This document shows positions 25,472 to 34,603 of a DNA stretch of 64,000 bases, piece by piece. Source of the DNA: Leptothermofonsia sichuanensis E412 (GTDB taxonomy: Bacteria > Cyanobacteriota > Cyanobacteriia > Leptolyngbyales > Leptolyngbyaceae); assembly GCF_019891175.1 (NCBI RefSeq), contig NZ_CP072600.1, positions 5,332,001 through 5,396,000 of the forward strand. The letters are read 5' to 3'. A model generated the notes under the pieces. That model was not told the DNA's origin, searched no databases, and was given only the letters and a program-made list of their open reading frames with translations. The number at the start of each line of letters is the position of its first letter. The first letter of the stretch is position 1. The translations under genes and the position numbers were made by a program.

Positions 25472-25552
25472 GGCGCTGCTGAATAGCCGTATGAATTGGG
25501 ACGAAGTTTCAATTCATACACGCTCTAATTCATACCCAGATTCAGCAATGCC
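25472..25552. repeat. G-family repeat, about 81 bp
   Basis: Terminal inverted repeats GGCGCTGCTGAATAGC and GATTCAGCAATGCC, with inner inverted repeat GTATGAATT and AATTCATAC. It lies just 3' of the nrtD-like gene end. The core is nearly identical to 17705-17785. Confidence 0.8.
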
Positions 25553-25561
25553 CCATACACC

Positions 25562-26401
25562 TTACCCATCCAATACAAAGTAGCGATCTAGAAAATTTAG
25601 TGCGTGGTTGCGGAGTTCAAAGTATTCAGAAGACTCGCGGATTTGCTGGCGATCGCGGGGATGGGGAAAAGGCACTTCCAGGATTTCCCCGATCTGGGCA
25701 GCGGGACCGTTGGTCATCATCACAATTCGGTCAGACATGTAAATTGCCTCGTCTACATCATGGGTCACCATCAAGACTGCCTGCCGATGGTTTTCCCAGA
25801 TATCGAGTACCTGCTTTTGTAACTTGCCCCGTGTCAGGGCATCCAGTGCGCCGAAGGGTTCATCCATCAGTAGCATTTTGGGACGAATGGCCAGGGCACG
25901 AGCAATTCCAACTCGCTGTTTCATGCCGCCGGAAATTTCATCAGGATATTTGCTGGCCGCAGCGGTCAGGTTCACCATAGCCAGGTGTTCATTAACAATT
26001 CTGGATTTTTCACTATTGGAAAGACCTTCGAGCACTTCATCAACAGCCAGGCGAATATTCTCGCGCACGGTCAACCAGGGCAGCAGGGAGTAATGCTGAA
26101 ACACCATCATGCGATCGCACCCCGGCTTGCGAATTTCCTTTCCTTCCAGGGTCACCAGTCCGGATGTGGCTCGCTCCAACCCTGCTACGATCTTGAGCAG
26201 CGTGGATTTACCGCAGCCAGAGTGCCCAATCAAGGAAACAAACTCATCTTCACGCACGGTCAGGTTGATATCGCTTAATACAACAAACTCACCCCCATCG
26301 GGGGTTGCATAGGATTTTGTCAGGTTATTAATGACCAGAAAATCAGTTTCTACTGGTTGGCTGTAGCTGGTGTTGGCGGAATGCAGGGTTGATTTGACCA
26401 T
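25562..26401 (-). CDS. Nitrate/sulfonate-type ABC transporter ATP-binding protein (NrtD-like)
   Basis: The ATPase of an importer in the nitrate/bicarbonate/cyanate/taurine class. It has SLIGHSGCGKSTLLKIVAGL (Walker A), EISGGMKQRVGIARALAIRP (signature), LLMDEPFGALDALTRGKLQK (Walker B) and MVTHDVDEAIYMSDRIVMMT. It is 279 residues long, so it lacks the solute-binding-like C-terminal domain of NrtC and CmpC and resembles NrtD, CmpD or CynD. GGAG is 7 bases before the ATG. It is the last gene of a permease, binding protein, ATPase operon running leftward. Confidence 0.88.
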   Translation of the reverse strand: MVKSTLHSANTSYSQPVETDFLVINNLTKSYATPDGGEFVVLSDINLTVREDEFVSLIGHSGCGKSTLLKIVAGLERATSGLVTLEGKEIRKPGCDRMMVFQHYSLLPWLTVRENIRLAVDEVLEGLSNSEKSRIVNEHLAMVNLTAAASKYPDEISGGMKQRVGIARALAIRPKMLLMDEPFGALDALTRGKLQKQVLDIWENHRQAVLMVTHDVDEAIYMSDRIVMMTNGPAAQIGEILEVPFPHPRDRQQIRESSEYFELRNHALNFLDRYFVLDG

Positions 26402-26495
26402 AGATGTCTCCTTGGATTAGGGGATAGGGGACAGGGGACGGAAGAGCAATGGAGAGTGAAAAGGTTGTTAGCGTTTAATGCTCAACGGCTTTTCC

Positions 26496-26547
26496 CTCAA
26501 TGTCATAGTTAACTGACATAGTTAACTGACATAGTTAGCTGACATAT
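26496..26547. repeat. 13-bp tandem repeat overlapping the nrtA-like stop
   Basis: Three tandem copies of a 13-bp unit (on the minus strand TATGTCAGTTAAC) follow the stop of the binding-protein gene. The first, slightly different unit overlaps its last codons and TAA stop. The array fills part of the gap to the ATPase gene. Confidence 0.75.
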
Positions 26548-27956
26548 ATCTGGTGTGGACGATTGGCTCGAATTTCAAAGCTATTCAGATACCCAACGGG
26601 ATCGCTGGGATCGAAGCCTTTATGATCAATAAATGCCTCTGGCGATTCCATTTTGTAATCTTCCCTGGGGCATTCAATCCCTAATTCAGCGGCGACTTCC
26701 CGATAGATATCCGATCGCCAACCTTTTGCTGCTAACTCGTCGGCATTTGCTGGAATTTCCCGGATCTGTCCCCAGCGAGCTGCCTGAGTCATGAGCCAGA
26801 TAGCCTGCGATCGCCAGAGGAAAGTGGAATGATCACCTGCTACGCGGGCAAGATGGCTGGGAAGGTCATAAAAGAGGGTGGTATCGTCTGCGGTTTTGAT
26901 GCGATCGTTGCCATCAAAGCCGCCGTAGTTGTATTCACCCAGAATGGCTGGACGGGTAAATTTATCAATCGGTCCTCTGGCGGGTTTTGCACCTGTAAAA
27001 GAGCGACCTGTAATCAGTTCTGCAACTTCTGGCCGATTTTCCGGTTTGCTGCAATACTGGCAGGCTTCGATCATTGCCTTCAGTAAGGAGCGGTAGGTTT
27101 TGGGATACTGTTCGATGAAGCTCTCCATCACCCCCAGCAGGCGATCCGGGTGCCCTGCCCAGACTTCTTTTCCCTGGGCAAACGTGAAACCGACTCCAGC
27201 ATTTCCAGTGATAGCGCGAGTATTCCACGGTTCTGCCACCATGTAGCCCTGCATCGCTCCAATCCTTACATTCGTCACCATTTGGGGCGGCGGCACAATG
27301 ATGATGCGAAATTCTTGATCGGGTTCCACGCCGGCGGCGGCAGCGATATAGCGAATGAAGTATTCATAAATGGCTGAACTCAGTACCACTGCCCACACAC
27401 GATTTTCTGGAGTCTGGCGGTCAAAAAAGGCGCGGAACTGTCTGCCAACTTCCTCCAGATTGCCGTTGTACTCATACCAGGGACGCAGTCCCGCATCCCA
27501 CATGGCTCTGTTCATGGTCATGGCATTACCGTGGCGGTGGATGGTCATCCCGGCACAGAGAGGGGCATGGCGGGCACCTTCTGCCCCTGTGCGGGCGTTC
27601 ATTACTGCACCCGAAACCACTGGTGAGGCATCCAGACGACCAAAAATGATGCCATCCCGTGAGGTTGCCCAACTGGCTTCCCGACTCAGGCTGACATTTA
27701 ACCCATACTTGCGAAAGAATCCCTTTTTCCAGGCGATCGCAAACGGGGCACAGTCATTGACAGGGACGTACCCGACTGTAATATTAGGCTTTTCCAGGGA
27801 CTCCGGTTTCACCACCTGTTCCACTGCCAGGGCTTCTTCCGTTAATCCCCGGGCAGAGCGATCAGCGCTGATCTGGCAGGAGGACAATGCACCAACGGTG
27901 GTGGCAGCCCCCAGGCCAAGCATAAACTCTCGTCGTGTCCAATTTTGTCTGGTCAT
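26535..27956 (-). CDS. Nitrate/bicarbonate-type ABC transporter substrate-binding protein (NrtA/CmpA family)
   Basis: The 473-residue protein starts with a twin-arginine-like lipoprotein signal (TRREFMLGLGAATTVG, then LSSCQ with a lipobox Cys), so it is exported and probably lipid-anchored. The fold is the NrtA/CmpA type: ITVGYVPVNDCAPFAIAWKK near the N-terminus, then MTIHRHGNAMTMNRAMWDAG in the middle. In NrtA the His of an HGN motif contacts nitrate, while CmpA has a different residue there, so this copy looks closer to nitrate binding. That is an inference from a remembered structure. The substrate could also be nitrite, cyanate or an organic anion. The last third differs from classical NrtA, with many charged residues. 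Confidence 0.85.
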   Translation of the reverse strand: MTRQNWTRREFMLGLGAATTVGALSSCQISADRSARGLTEEALAVEQVVKPESLEKPNITVGYVPVNDCAPFAIAWKKGFFRKYGLNVSLSREASWATSRDGIIFGRLDASPVVSGAVMNARTGAEGARHAPLCAGMTIHRHGNAMTMNRAMWDAGLRPWYEYNGNLEEVGRQFRAFFDRQTPENRVWAVVLSSAIYEYFIRYIAAAAGVEPDQEFRIIIVPPPQMVTNVRIGAMQGYMVAEPWNTRAITGNAGVGFTFAQGKEVWAGHPDRLLGVMESFIEQYPKTYRSLLKAMIEACQYCSKPENRPEVAELITGRSFTGAKPARGPIDKFTRPAILGEYNYGGFDGNDRIKTADDTTLFYDLPSHLARVAGDHSTFLWRSQAIWLMTQAARWGQIREIPANADELAAKGWRSDIYREVAAELGIECPREDYKMESPEAFIDHKGFDPSDPVGYLNSFEIRANRPHQIYVS

Positions 27957-28018
27957 AAGGAATGGTAGGTGAAGGGTAGGGGGAATTTAGTATTTATGGG
28001 GAAGTAGCTTTCAGCTCC

Positions 28019-28055
28019 CAACGCTCAACTCCAACGCTCAACTCCAACGCTCAAC
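28019..28055. repeat. 13-bp tandem repeat
   Basis: About three copies of CAACGCTCAACTC between the binding-protein and permease genes. It is a simple expansion and no function is evident. Confidence 0.7.
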
Positions 28056-28092
28056 CTTGCTCTTCTACTCCCCACGCTCTACTCTCTACTCC

Positions 28093-28950
28093 CTAATTTG
28101 TTGCCGCGGTGGGGCGGCGATGGGTCACCAGGACTTGCAATTGAGCGATCGCAAAGTCGAGTAGCAGCCCGGTCAAACCAATCACAAACACCGCCAGGAA
28201 AACAGAACTGAGGTTCAAACGGCTCCATTCATCCCAGACGAAGAAGCCAATACCAATTCCCCCCGTTAACATCTCGACGGCCACAATCACCAGCCACGCA
28301 ATTCCTAAACTGATCCGCAATCCAGTAAAGATGTAAGGCAGGCTGGCGGGCAAAATGATTTTATAAATCTGTCGCCATCTGGGCATTTCCAGCACCCTTG
28401 CCACATCCAGAAAGTCCTGAGAAACACTGGAAACCCCCAGGGATGTGTTAATAATCGTGGGCCACAGGGATGTAATGAAAATCACGAAGATTGCAGAGGG
28501 ATTAGCCAGATTGAAAATGGCAAGGGCAATGGGTAGCCACGCCAGAGGAGACACGGGTTTGAGAATCTGAATCAGCGGATTTAACGCCAGCATCATTGGT
28601 CTGGACATGCCAATTAAAAATCCAACTGGAATCGCAACCACCGCCCCCAGCAAAAAGCCAATTAACACTCGTCGTAAACTGGCAAGCAGCAGCCAGCCAA
28701 TTCCCAGATCTCCAGGACCTCTCTGATAAAAGGGATTCAGAATAAAGTCCAGGTTATTGACCAGTGCTTCCGCCGGGGTGGGCATCAGGTCGCGCCGAAA
28801 CAGGGCGATCGCCCACCAGAGCAAAATCAATCCCAGAAACCCCAGTCCGGGTAGAATAACCGTGTCCCGAATGACCAGCGCTTTTGAACGTTTCCAACTG
28901 GCACGAGCAACTGCGGCAAAAACCGCAGCAATATTCATCTGAAAAATCAT
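28093..28950 (-). CDS. Nitrate/sulfonate-type ABC transporter permease (NrtB-like)
   Basis: A 285-residue inner membrane permease with six hydrophobic helices. The binding-protein-dependent transport signature is seen in ILPASLPYIFTGLRISLGIA (EAA loop) and PLAWLPIALAIFNLANPSAI. It is the first gene of the leftward operon permease, binding protein, ATPase. Classical nitrate operons run binding protein, permease, NrtC, NrtD, so the order is unusual and the NrtC subunit is missing. AGGA lies 7 bases before the ATG. The first 33 residues before VIRDTVILPGLGFLG form a basic cytoplasmic extension. Confidence 0.88.
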   Translation of the reverse strand: MIFQMNIAAVFAAVARASWKRSKALVIRDTVILPGLGFLGLILLWWAIALFRRDLMPTPAEALVNNLDFILNPFYQRGPGDLGIGWLLLASLRRVLIGFLLGAVVAIPVGFLIGMSRPMMLALNPLIQILKPVSPLAWLPIALAIFNLANPSAIFVIFITSLWPTIINTSLGVSSVSQDFLDVARVLEMPRWRQIYKIILPASLPYIFTGLRISLGIAWLVIVAVEMLTGGIGIGFFVWDEWSRLNLSSVFLAVFVIGLTGLLLDFAIAQLQVLVTHRRPTAATN

Positions 28951-29722
28951 CTTCAGTTCCTCAGTGTCAGGTGTCAGGTAAGATGAGCAGTCCTGGCTAG
29001 AGACACTGACGAGCCTGAAGCATTGCCAGTTATGGAATGCTGACTCCTCAGTCCTCCCTCAATGCTGACGGAGTTAGCTGACGGGCTAGGGCTGAGAGAT
29101 GCCCTTCAGGAAGGATAAAGGATGAGGGATGCAAGGATAAAAATTTGAATTTCTATTGAATTTCAAGCCTTTATCGTCTGATCCTCTGTTTCTTCCAGAT
29201 TCGCCCCAAAGGTTTGGGTCCTCCGCTCTACCACTTACATCAGTCTTATGGGTTCTCAAGTAAGCACAAGTAAGCGGTAGATTAAGCTGACTGGCTCAAG
29301 TTGTTCCCGACAATGTAACACATTTCATCTCTCTTCTGCCCTGAGAAGTGAGGAATTTATACCCTGAAATTTCACCACAGAGGCACAGAGAACACAGCGC
29401 AATAACTTAGTCGAGTGTCCTGGTGTTGCACCGAATCTGAAATTTCACCACAGAGGCACAGAGAACACAGCGCAATTTCTTCGTGCCCCCGGTGTCTCTG
29501 TGGTGGAACCCTCAGTTTTTCGGTTTATCTGATCCAGAATCCTGAGTACTAGAGCATCGGTCCAGAATTCCAAGAAATCGGATTTCTGGTGAGAAATTCA
29601 ACGAAACCTGGGCATCCGGTAGAAGAAATCCGATTTCTGTACCGGCGTTCTAGATTGCCCGGAAAGCTGTGTTACCTAGTGAATGATCCTTGTACAACCA
29701 ATCCAGACCCCAAGGATTCACC
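28951..29722. other. 770-base intergenic region with two A repeats and an inverted repeat
   Basis: No gene is seen between the divergent transporter operon and the secreted protein gene. Two A-family copies lie in tandem (about 29340-29408, left half only, and 29428-29550, complete). Near 29574-29588 and 29624-29638, AGAAATCGGATTTCT and AGAAATCCGATTTCT form a pair of inverted repeats. Promoters for both flanking genes should be in the remaining sequence, but I cannot point to them. Confidence 0.55.
29428..29550 (+). repeat. A-family repeat, complete copy
   Basis: GAAATTTCACCACAGAGGCA, the loop with GCGCAATTTCTTCG, then GTGTCTCTGTGGTGGAACCC and the conserved tail CAGTTTTTCGGTTTATCTGA. A half copy lies immediately to its left (29340-29408), ending before the second arm. 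Confidence 0.75.
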
Positions 29723-30271
29723 ATGATTAAGAAAGAGAGTCGGGCGATCGCTTGCCTGCCCGTGACTAAAGGGCTGAGTATTGCATTACTTTCAACCTTG
29801 CCTGCGTTGCTTTTATCGACTGGTCCAGCGATCGCCAGTGAATGTCAGCAGGCAACTTCGTTGATTCAGACGGCGGATGGCCGATGTTTTGACCTGGGTT
29901 ATTTAACGGTGCTGGGGCGATCGCGACAGAATCTCCAGAATGCATCGAACCTGTATCAGCAGGCAATTCAGACCAATCCTCCGGGTCCTTCGGCTTCGCT
30001 CACATCGACAGCGGTCACCAGAAACTCAACTACATCGGTCATGACTGTGGATATCTACAACCCCACAGCCGAGGAACGAAAGGAGAGTCGGGAAATCATC
30101 CGCCATACCAGTGAGTATTTACAACAACGAGCCATTACCAATGAAGATATTGAGCGATGGGCTTTTCGCAAACAACAGCGGGTTTTGAATGGAGTGTCCG
30201 GCACTTTCTCCAACCCCTCTCCGGTCTATCACTACCCGGTGCAGGTCTGTCTTGAAGTGTGCTCCTGGTAA
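29723..30271 (+). CDS. Secreted hypothetical protein, 182 aa
   Basis: Has a signal peptide (GLSIALLSTLPALLLSTGPA, likely cleavage after AIAS) and three or four Cys residues in the mature part (ECQQATS, GRCFDLG, VCLEVCSW), which could form disulfides outside the cytoplasm. The start at 29723 follows AAGGA at 6-7 bases; an in-frame start at 29690 is less likely. The middle contains LYQQAIQTNPP, weakly reminiscent of a tetratricopeptide helix pair. No family is recognised. It converges on the amidohydrolase gene with a 26-base gap. Confidence 0.65.
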   Translation: MIKKESRAIACLPVTKGLSIALLSTLPALLLSTGPAIASECQQATSLIQTADGRCFDLGYLTVLGRSRQNLQNASNLYQQAIQTNPPGPSASLTSTAVTRNSTTSVMTVDIYNPTAEERKESREIIRHTSEYLQQRAITNEDIERWAFRKQQRVLNGVSGTFSNPSPVYHYPVQVCLEVCSW

Positions 30272-30297
30272 AAAGGGGAAAGGGATGCCCTGCCAGA

Positions 30298-31719
30298 CTA
30301 CCTGAACCCGCATTCGGGTAAATCCATCACGGTCCGGTAGTGTGCTTCGACCTGATGGATCATGGGAAACTGGGGGCTGGAATGTTCCTGAGCTGGATGG
30401 AGCAGGGTTTGTCGGAAGCGATCGCCATCCACACTTTGCATGACTCCATCTGCCACAACTCGCCTGCCCTGTACCCAGACGCTATCGACCGCCTGGGCAG
30501 GTCTACCCAAAACCAGTAGTTGCACCGGATCAGTGCGGGGAAGGAGTGAGAGATTTGTGAGGTCATACAGCACTAAATCAGCCACCTGTCCAACTGTGAG
30601 GGAACCTACCTGGTCTGCCAGATTCACTCCTTTGAATCCCCCGGTGGATGCCATGGCGATCGCCGCACGGGGCGTAATCCAGTGTTTGTATTCAAAGTCT
30701 GTGACGTTGTGCAGAATGGAGCCTAATTTAATGGATTCCAGCAAATCTTGAGCATCATTACTGGCCGCTCCATCACAACCAAAGGCAACATTCACCCCTG
30801 CCTGCCGGTACTTCAAAATGGGGGCAATCCCGCTGCCCAGCCGCAGGTTGCTGAGGGGGTTATGAACCACGGTGGATTGGGTTTCTGCCAGGATGGCAAT
30901 ATCTGGTTCATCCAGCCAGATGGCGTGTGCCAGCGAAGTCCGGTCATCCAGGAACCCCAACTGATACAGATGGTGAACGGCACTGCCCCCGTACCGTTCC
31001 CGGGCAAGTTTGTATTGAGCTTTGGTTTCTAACAGGTGCGTGTGGCGACAGAGGTTGTAGCGATCGCTGAGTTCAACACATCCGGCAAACAATTCATCGG
31101 AACAGCGCTGAAAGCCCGTGGGACCAACTGCAATGTAAATTCCAGCCTCCGGTTCATGAAATTGGGTAATGATCGCTTCCATTTGCGCCAGCACTTCCCC
31201 GGTAGACAGTGGGAAAGGTTTAAGCGCCAGGGATTTCATCCCCTCTGGAAGACCCGCTGCAAAAGATTGATCCTGGAGCATGGGGGCGATGAAGGCGCGG
31301 ATGCCAACTTCTTTATAGGCCCGAACGGCAGCCGCGATCGTCTCCAGTTCATAGTTGGGAATGGGTAACAGGTGGTCCATGAGGCAGGTACCACCAGACA
31401 GCAGTGTGTTAATGGCGGTTCCCAGTGCTCCCAGGTAAATTTTCTCCAGATCCCTGGTTGAAGAATCAAAGACATCAGCTAACCACAATTCCAGGGGCAG
31501 TTGACGAATCAACCCCCGTTGCCAGAACTGGGGCGAATGGGTATGTCCATTGACAAACCCTGGGAGCAGGAGTTTGTTGGTGGCATCCACCAGCGTTCCC
31601 ACCACGGGCAAACTGGCTGCGATCGCCCCAATCCGTTCTGCCTCAATCTGGACATCCACCGTGGTGTATCCCTCTGCAATCGGGATCAAAGCACCACAAA
31701 TTGTATAAGTGGCCGGCAT
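30298..31719 (-). CDS. Amidohydrolase of the TrzA/guanine deaminase-like group
   Basis: Metal-dependent deaminase or hydrolase of 473 residues in the amidohydrolase superfamily. Metal ligands are visible as LLLPGFVNGHTHSPQ (HxH), RHTHLLET (third His), SLAHAIWLDEPD (fourth His) and VAFGCDGAASND (Asp). The subgroup includes 8-oxoguanine, guanine, S-adenosylhomocysteine and s-triazine deaminases. The exact substrate cannot be fixed. Its ATG overlaps the TGA of the upstream Rieske gene (TGATG), so the pair was translationally coupled. The upstream partner is now broken, while this gene looks intact. A role in purine salvage would fit the distant allantoinase, but that is inference. Confidence 0.85.
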   Translation of the reverse strand: MPATYTICGALIPIAEGYTTVDVQIEAERIGAIAASLPVVGTLVDATNKLLLPGFVNGHTHSPQFWQRGLIRQLPLELWLADVFDSSTRDLEKIYLGALGTAINTLLSGGTCLMDHLLPIPNYELETIAAAVRAYKEVGIRAFIAPMLQDQSFAAGLPEGMKSLALKPFPLSTGEVLAQMEAIITQFHEPEAGIYIAVGPTGFQRCSDELFAGCVELSDRYNLCRHTHLLETKAQYKLARERYGGSAVHHLYQLGFLDDRTSLAHAIWLDEPDIAILAETQSTVVHNPLSNLRLGSGIAPILKYRQAGVNVAFGCDGAASNDAQDLLESIKLGSILHNVTDFEYKHWITPRAAIAMASTGGFKGVNLADQVGSLTVGQVADLVLYDLTNLSLLPRTDPVQLLVLGRPAQAVDSVWVQGRRVVADGVMQSVDGDRFRQTLLHPAQEHSSPQFPMIHQVEAHYRTVMDLPECGFR

Positions 31720-32410
31720 CAATCCTTCCGCCGTTGCTCAACTTCTCCATGTTCCTTTAACAAAGCCGCTAGGCGACGACGCATCAAAATTCCAGGCTTG
31801 TCTGACGGCATATGCTGCTCTTCCTGAATACTTAGGGGAGCGTCATAATCCGTAGTTTCGAGCACTTGCTGGTCTTCCTGGGTCACAATTCGGTCAAAGG
31901 CAATCACATCCTCCGCTTTAGCTTCTGCCTCCGTGTCATTTCTGAAGCAGAACTGCACCATCTGAGAAGTCTGGTCATCAATGGGAGTAACGGCATTAAA
32001 AATCAGGTGAATCAAACCATTGGGGTAATGGATTTTGAGGGTGCGTGCAAAGGGTTCGCCCAAACATACCCAGACGTAGTCGTACCGTTCCTGGCAGTGA
32101 TAGGCACTCACCTGATAACTTCTGGGAATGGCACTTTTCTCTAACTGAGGAACCCTGACACAAACACCGTCTGCATTGAAGGACCAGCCGTGGTAAGGGC
32201 AGCGAATATTGCCCTCCACAACCTTGCCTTTCGAGAGTTGGGCAGAACGATGACAGCAGCGATCGCACACCGCCGCTGGTTTTCCCGCCCCATCCAGCCA
32301 AAGCACCAGTGGTTCCCCAGGGTGAATGCCTGAGGACCGGCTTGCAGAGACGAAACAGGGATAACGGGATACCAGAATCGCTTCAGAACAGGTTGCTTGG
32401 TGATCAGCAT
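31719..32410 (-). pseudogene. Degenerate Rieske oxygenase gene
   Basis: The N-terminus (MLITKQPVLKRFWYPVIPVS) and the rest of the Rieske domain lie in different frames. A run of four C at 32315-32318 appears to have lost one base, since restoring it gives FTLGEPLVLWLDGAGKPAAV. The Rieske iron-sulfur motif follows (CDRCCHRSAQL then RCPYHGWSFN). After YDYVWVCLGEPFARTLKIHY the protein jumps straight to the C-terminal strand and tail (IHLIFNAVTPIDDQTSQMVQ). The segment expected between them, about 100 residues that carry the D-x2-H-x4-H mononuclear iron site in related oxygenases, is absent. Both lesions point to loss of function. The frameshift alone could be a sequencing error, but the deletion could not. 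Confidence 0.75.
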
Positions 32411-32565
32411 AGGAGGGAGGCGATGATCGCTGATAAGGAACATCGCCAAATTTTATAGGAACAATCTATCCGAAACGGTAATTGAGGTAGCCATTTGTTC
32501 CAGGTTCATTGGTCTTCAGAGCTTCAAGTTAGATCTCCCAGGGTCTGGTATGGACGCATTCAAAT

Positions 32566-33714
32566 CTACCCAATTCCTTCAATCACTGGGTGAAAGTAAA
32601 ATGCCAGCCCCAGGACGGTATAAGTCGCTAATAAAAGTGCTCCTTCTAACCAGTTCGATCGCCCATCGGAGCTAATTGAGTTGGCAATCAACACAGAGAC
32701 GGCAACGGCGACCAGTTCAAACGGGTTGAAGTCCAGATCCATGGGTTTACCCAGGAACCACCCGACAATCACCAGCACAGGAGCCACAAACAACGCAATC
32801 TGCATACTGGAACCGACCGCCACCGATACAGACAGATCCATTTTGTTCTTTAATGCAACCGTCACAGCAGTTGCATGTTCGGCAGCGTTGCCCACGACTG
32901 GTAGCAGAATCACCCCTGTAAACAGGGCAGTCAGCCCCAGACGGGCAGTGGCTTCCTCCAGAGTTCCGACCAGCAATTCAGATTCGATCGCCACCAGCAG
33001 TGTCGATACCAGCAACACCCCAACCCAGACCCACAGATCAGGGCGGGGAGCGGACACCTCTTCAGTTAATCCTTCTGCCAGTGTTTCGGCTGTCCGATCC
33101 TCATTTTCGGATTCAGCAATCCCCACCTCATAGAGATAGGTGTGAGTTTGCATAGAAAATAAAAGACTTAAACCATAGACCAGAATCAGCACGACTGCCA
33201 CCGCTACCGACAGGGTTTGAATAGTGGCTTCGTCGATCCCATCGGAAGTGTAGTCAACCGCTGTGGGCAGCAGCAGGGCAATCACCGCCAGATTCATGGA
33301 TGAAGCATTGACCCGCGCCACCACAGACTGAAACTCCTGCTCCTTATATCGCAATCCCCCCAATAGCATGGCAAACCCCATGACCAGCAGCAGATTGCTA
33401 ATAATTGACCCGGTCAGGCTGGCTTTCACCACATCAATCAGTCCCGCATTGAGTGCCACCAGAGCAATGATCAGTTCAGTCGCATTGCCAAAGGTGGCAT
33501 TGAGTAATCCTCCCAGAGAGGGACCTGCGACCCCAGCGATCTCTTCAGTGGCGACCCCCATCCAGGCTGCCAGAGGAATGATCCCCAACCCCGCCGTCAG
33601 AAATACGGCTAGCGATCCCCATTTCAAGAAATAGGCTGTTAATGAAATTGGAATAAAGACCAAAAAGCCAATGAAGATCAGGTTTTTGAAGGAAAAGATG
33701 CTTTTAAGGGACAT
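32566..33714 (-). CDS. Ca2+/H+ antiporter (CAX family)
   Basis: A 382-residue cation/proton exchanger with eleven predicted membrane helices in two homologous halves. The signature GGLLNATFGNATELIIALVA is the first cation-binding repeat and ILLPVVGNAAEHATAVTVAL the second. Between the halves lies an acidic loop (AESENEDRTAETLAEGLTEE), typical of CAX proteins. It exports Ca2+ from the cytoplasm using the proton gradient. There is no partner gene in the neighbourhood and no clear ribosome binding site before the ATG. Confidence 0.92.
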   Translation of the reverse strand: MSLKSIFSFKNLIFIGFLVFIPISLTAYFLKWGSLAVFLTAGLGIIPLAAWMGVATEEIAGVAGPSLGGLLNATFGNATELIIALVALNAGLIDVVKASLTGSIISNLLLVMGFAMLLGGLRYKEQEFQSVVARVNASSMNLAVIALLLPTAVDYTSDGIDEATIQTLSVAVAVVLILVYGLSLLFSMQTHTYLYEVGIAESENEDRTAETLAEGLTEEVSAPRPDLWVWVGVLLVSTLLVAIESELLVGTLEEATARLGLTALFTGVILLPVVGNAAEHATAVTVALKNKMDLSVSVAVGSSMQIALFVAPVLVIVGWFLGKPMDLDFNPFELVAVAVSVLIANSISSDGRSNWLEGALLLATYTVLGLAFYFHPVIEGIG

Positions 33715-34603
33715 GAGGCATGGGGTTGGTTACAGGCTCAGCGTTATTGTGTATCAAATTATTTCATTTGTTGTCAAAATTACAAAGTCTTGTTGTGATC
33801 CCTTAAAGCAGGATTAATTTTGTCTGAATTTTGCGATTGAATCAGTTATGGTCGAGCAATTGGATAGAACTGGGAGCCGACCTGTTCCTGATGGACACCA
33901 GAGTCAGTGTTTGCTTCGACTTTGAACAGAAAACCAACGATGGGAAGTCTGTCTTTCAGCCAATTTTCCGTCCAATTTGCAGGGGGTAACATTCTATCTA
34001 TTCGGTTGCCCTTTCAGTCTTTAACCTTTTCTGATTCATTGCTTCTGATTCATTATCAATACATGACGGCATTAGTTTAGCAACGGTTTATGAGGAGCCA
34101 GAAGTCAGGAGTCAGTAGGGGGCAGATTTACGCCCAGGTCTGCCAGTGGTTTGTCAACTTTGTAGTTGTTTGTAGTTGTGATTTGTCGTTGTGAGTCTGG
34201 GATCAGGCAGGGGTGATTATTTCGGGATTTTCAACCCACACAATACTTCCTGACAATCTACGGGTAGTCCATCAAAGGAACTCTGCCTGGTCATCTGAGC
34301 CTGGTCATCTAAACCCAGAAAAACCATTTTGCCGGGTTTTGAAGGGTTGCAAACCCTTCAAATTTTGCCTGACAGACTATCTGCTATTTTGTTGGCTCTG
34401 GACTGGTACCATCTCCTCCTAGTCGATGCCAATTGATAAATCGCCTATTATGCCAGCTTTCAAGTTTTTTTGTGACGCACTCTGGTTTAACGTTGTCTGC
34501 CTGCCTGGCTAAATTCCAATTTGATTTCGATCAAACAGGCTTCAACCCTAATTCCAGTTGAAGCAAAGGTTTCGTGTCCTTTTGCCCTTTCGCAACTTTT
34601 CTT
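33715..34603. other. 890-base intergenic region with T-family remnants
   Basis: No gene is seen between the divergent antiporter and GH57 genes. A degenerate T-family element spans about 34143-34260. A second T-type right end lies at 34338-34380 (TTTTGAAGGGTTGCAAACCC, then GCCTGACAGACTAT). TTCTGATTCATT is directly repeated at about 34029-34055. A GAGCCAGAAGTCAGGAGTC stretch is a common dispersed cyanobacterial motif. Confidence 0.55.
34143..34260. repeat. T-family element, degenerate copy
   Basis: The left end AGTGGTTTGTCAACTTTG and internal GTGAGTCTGGGATCAGG match the copy at 847. The right end CCTGACAATCTA is decayed. Confidence 0.55.
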
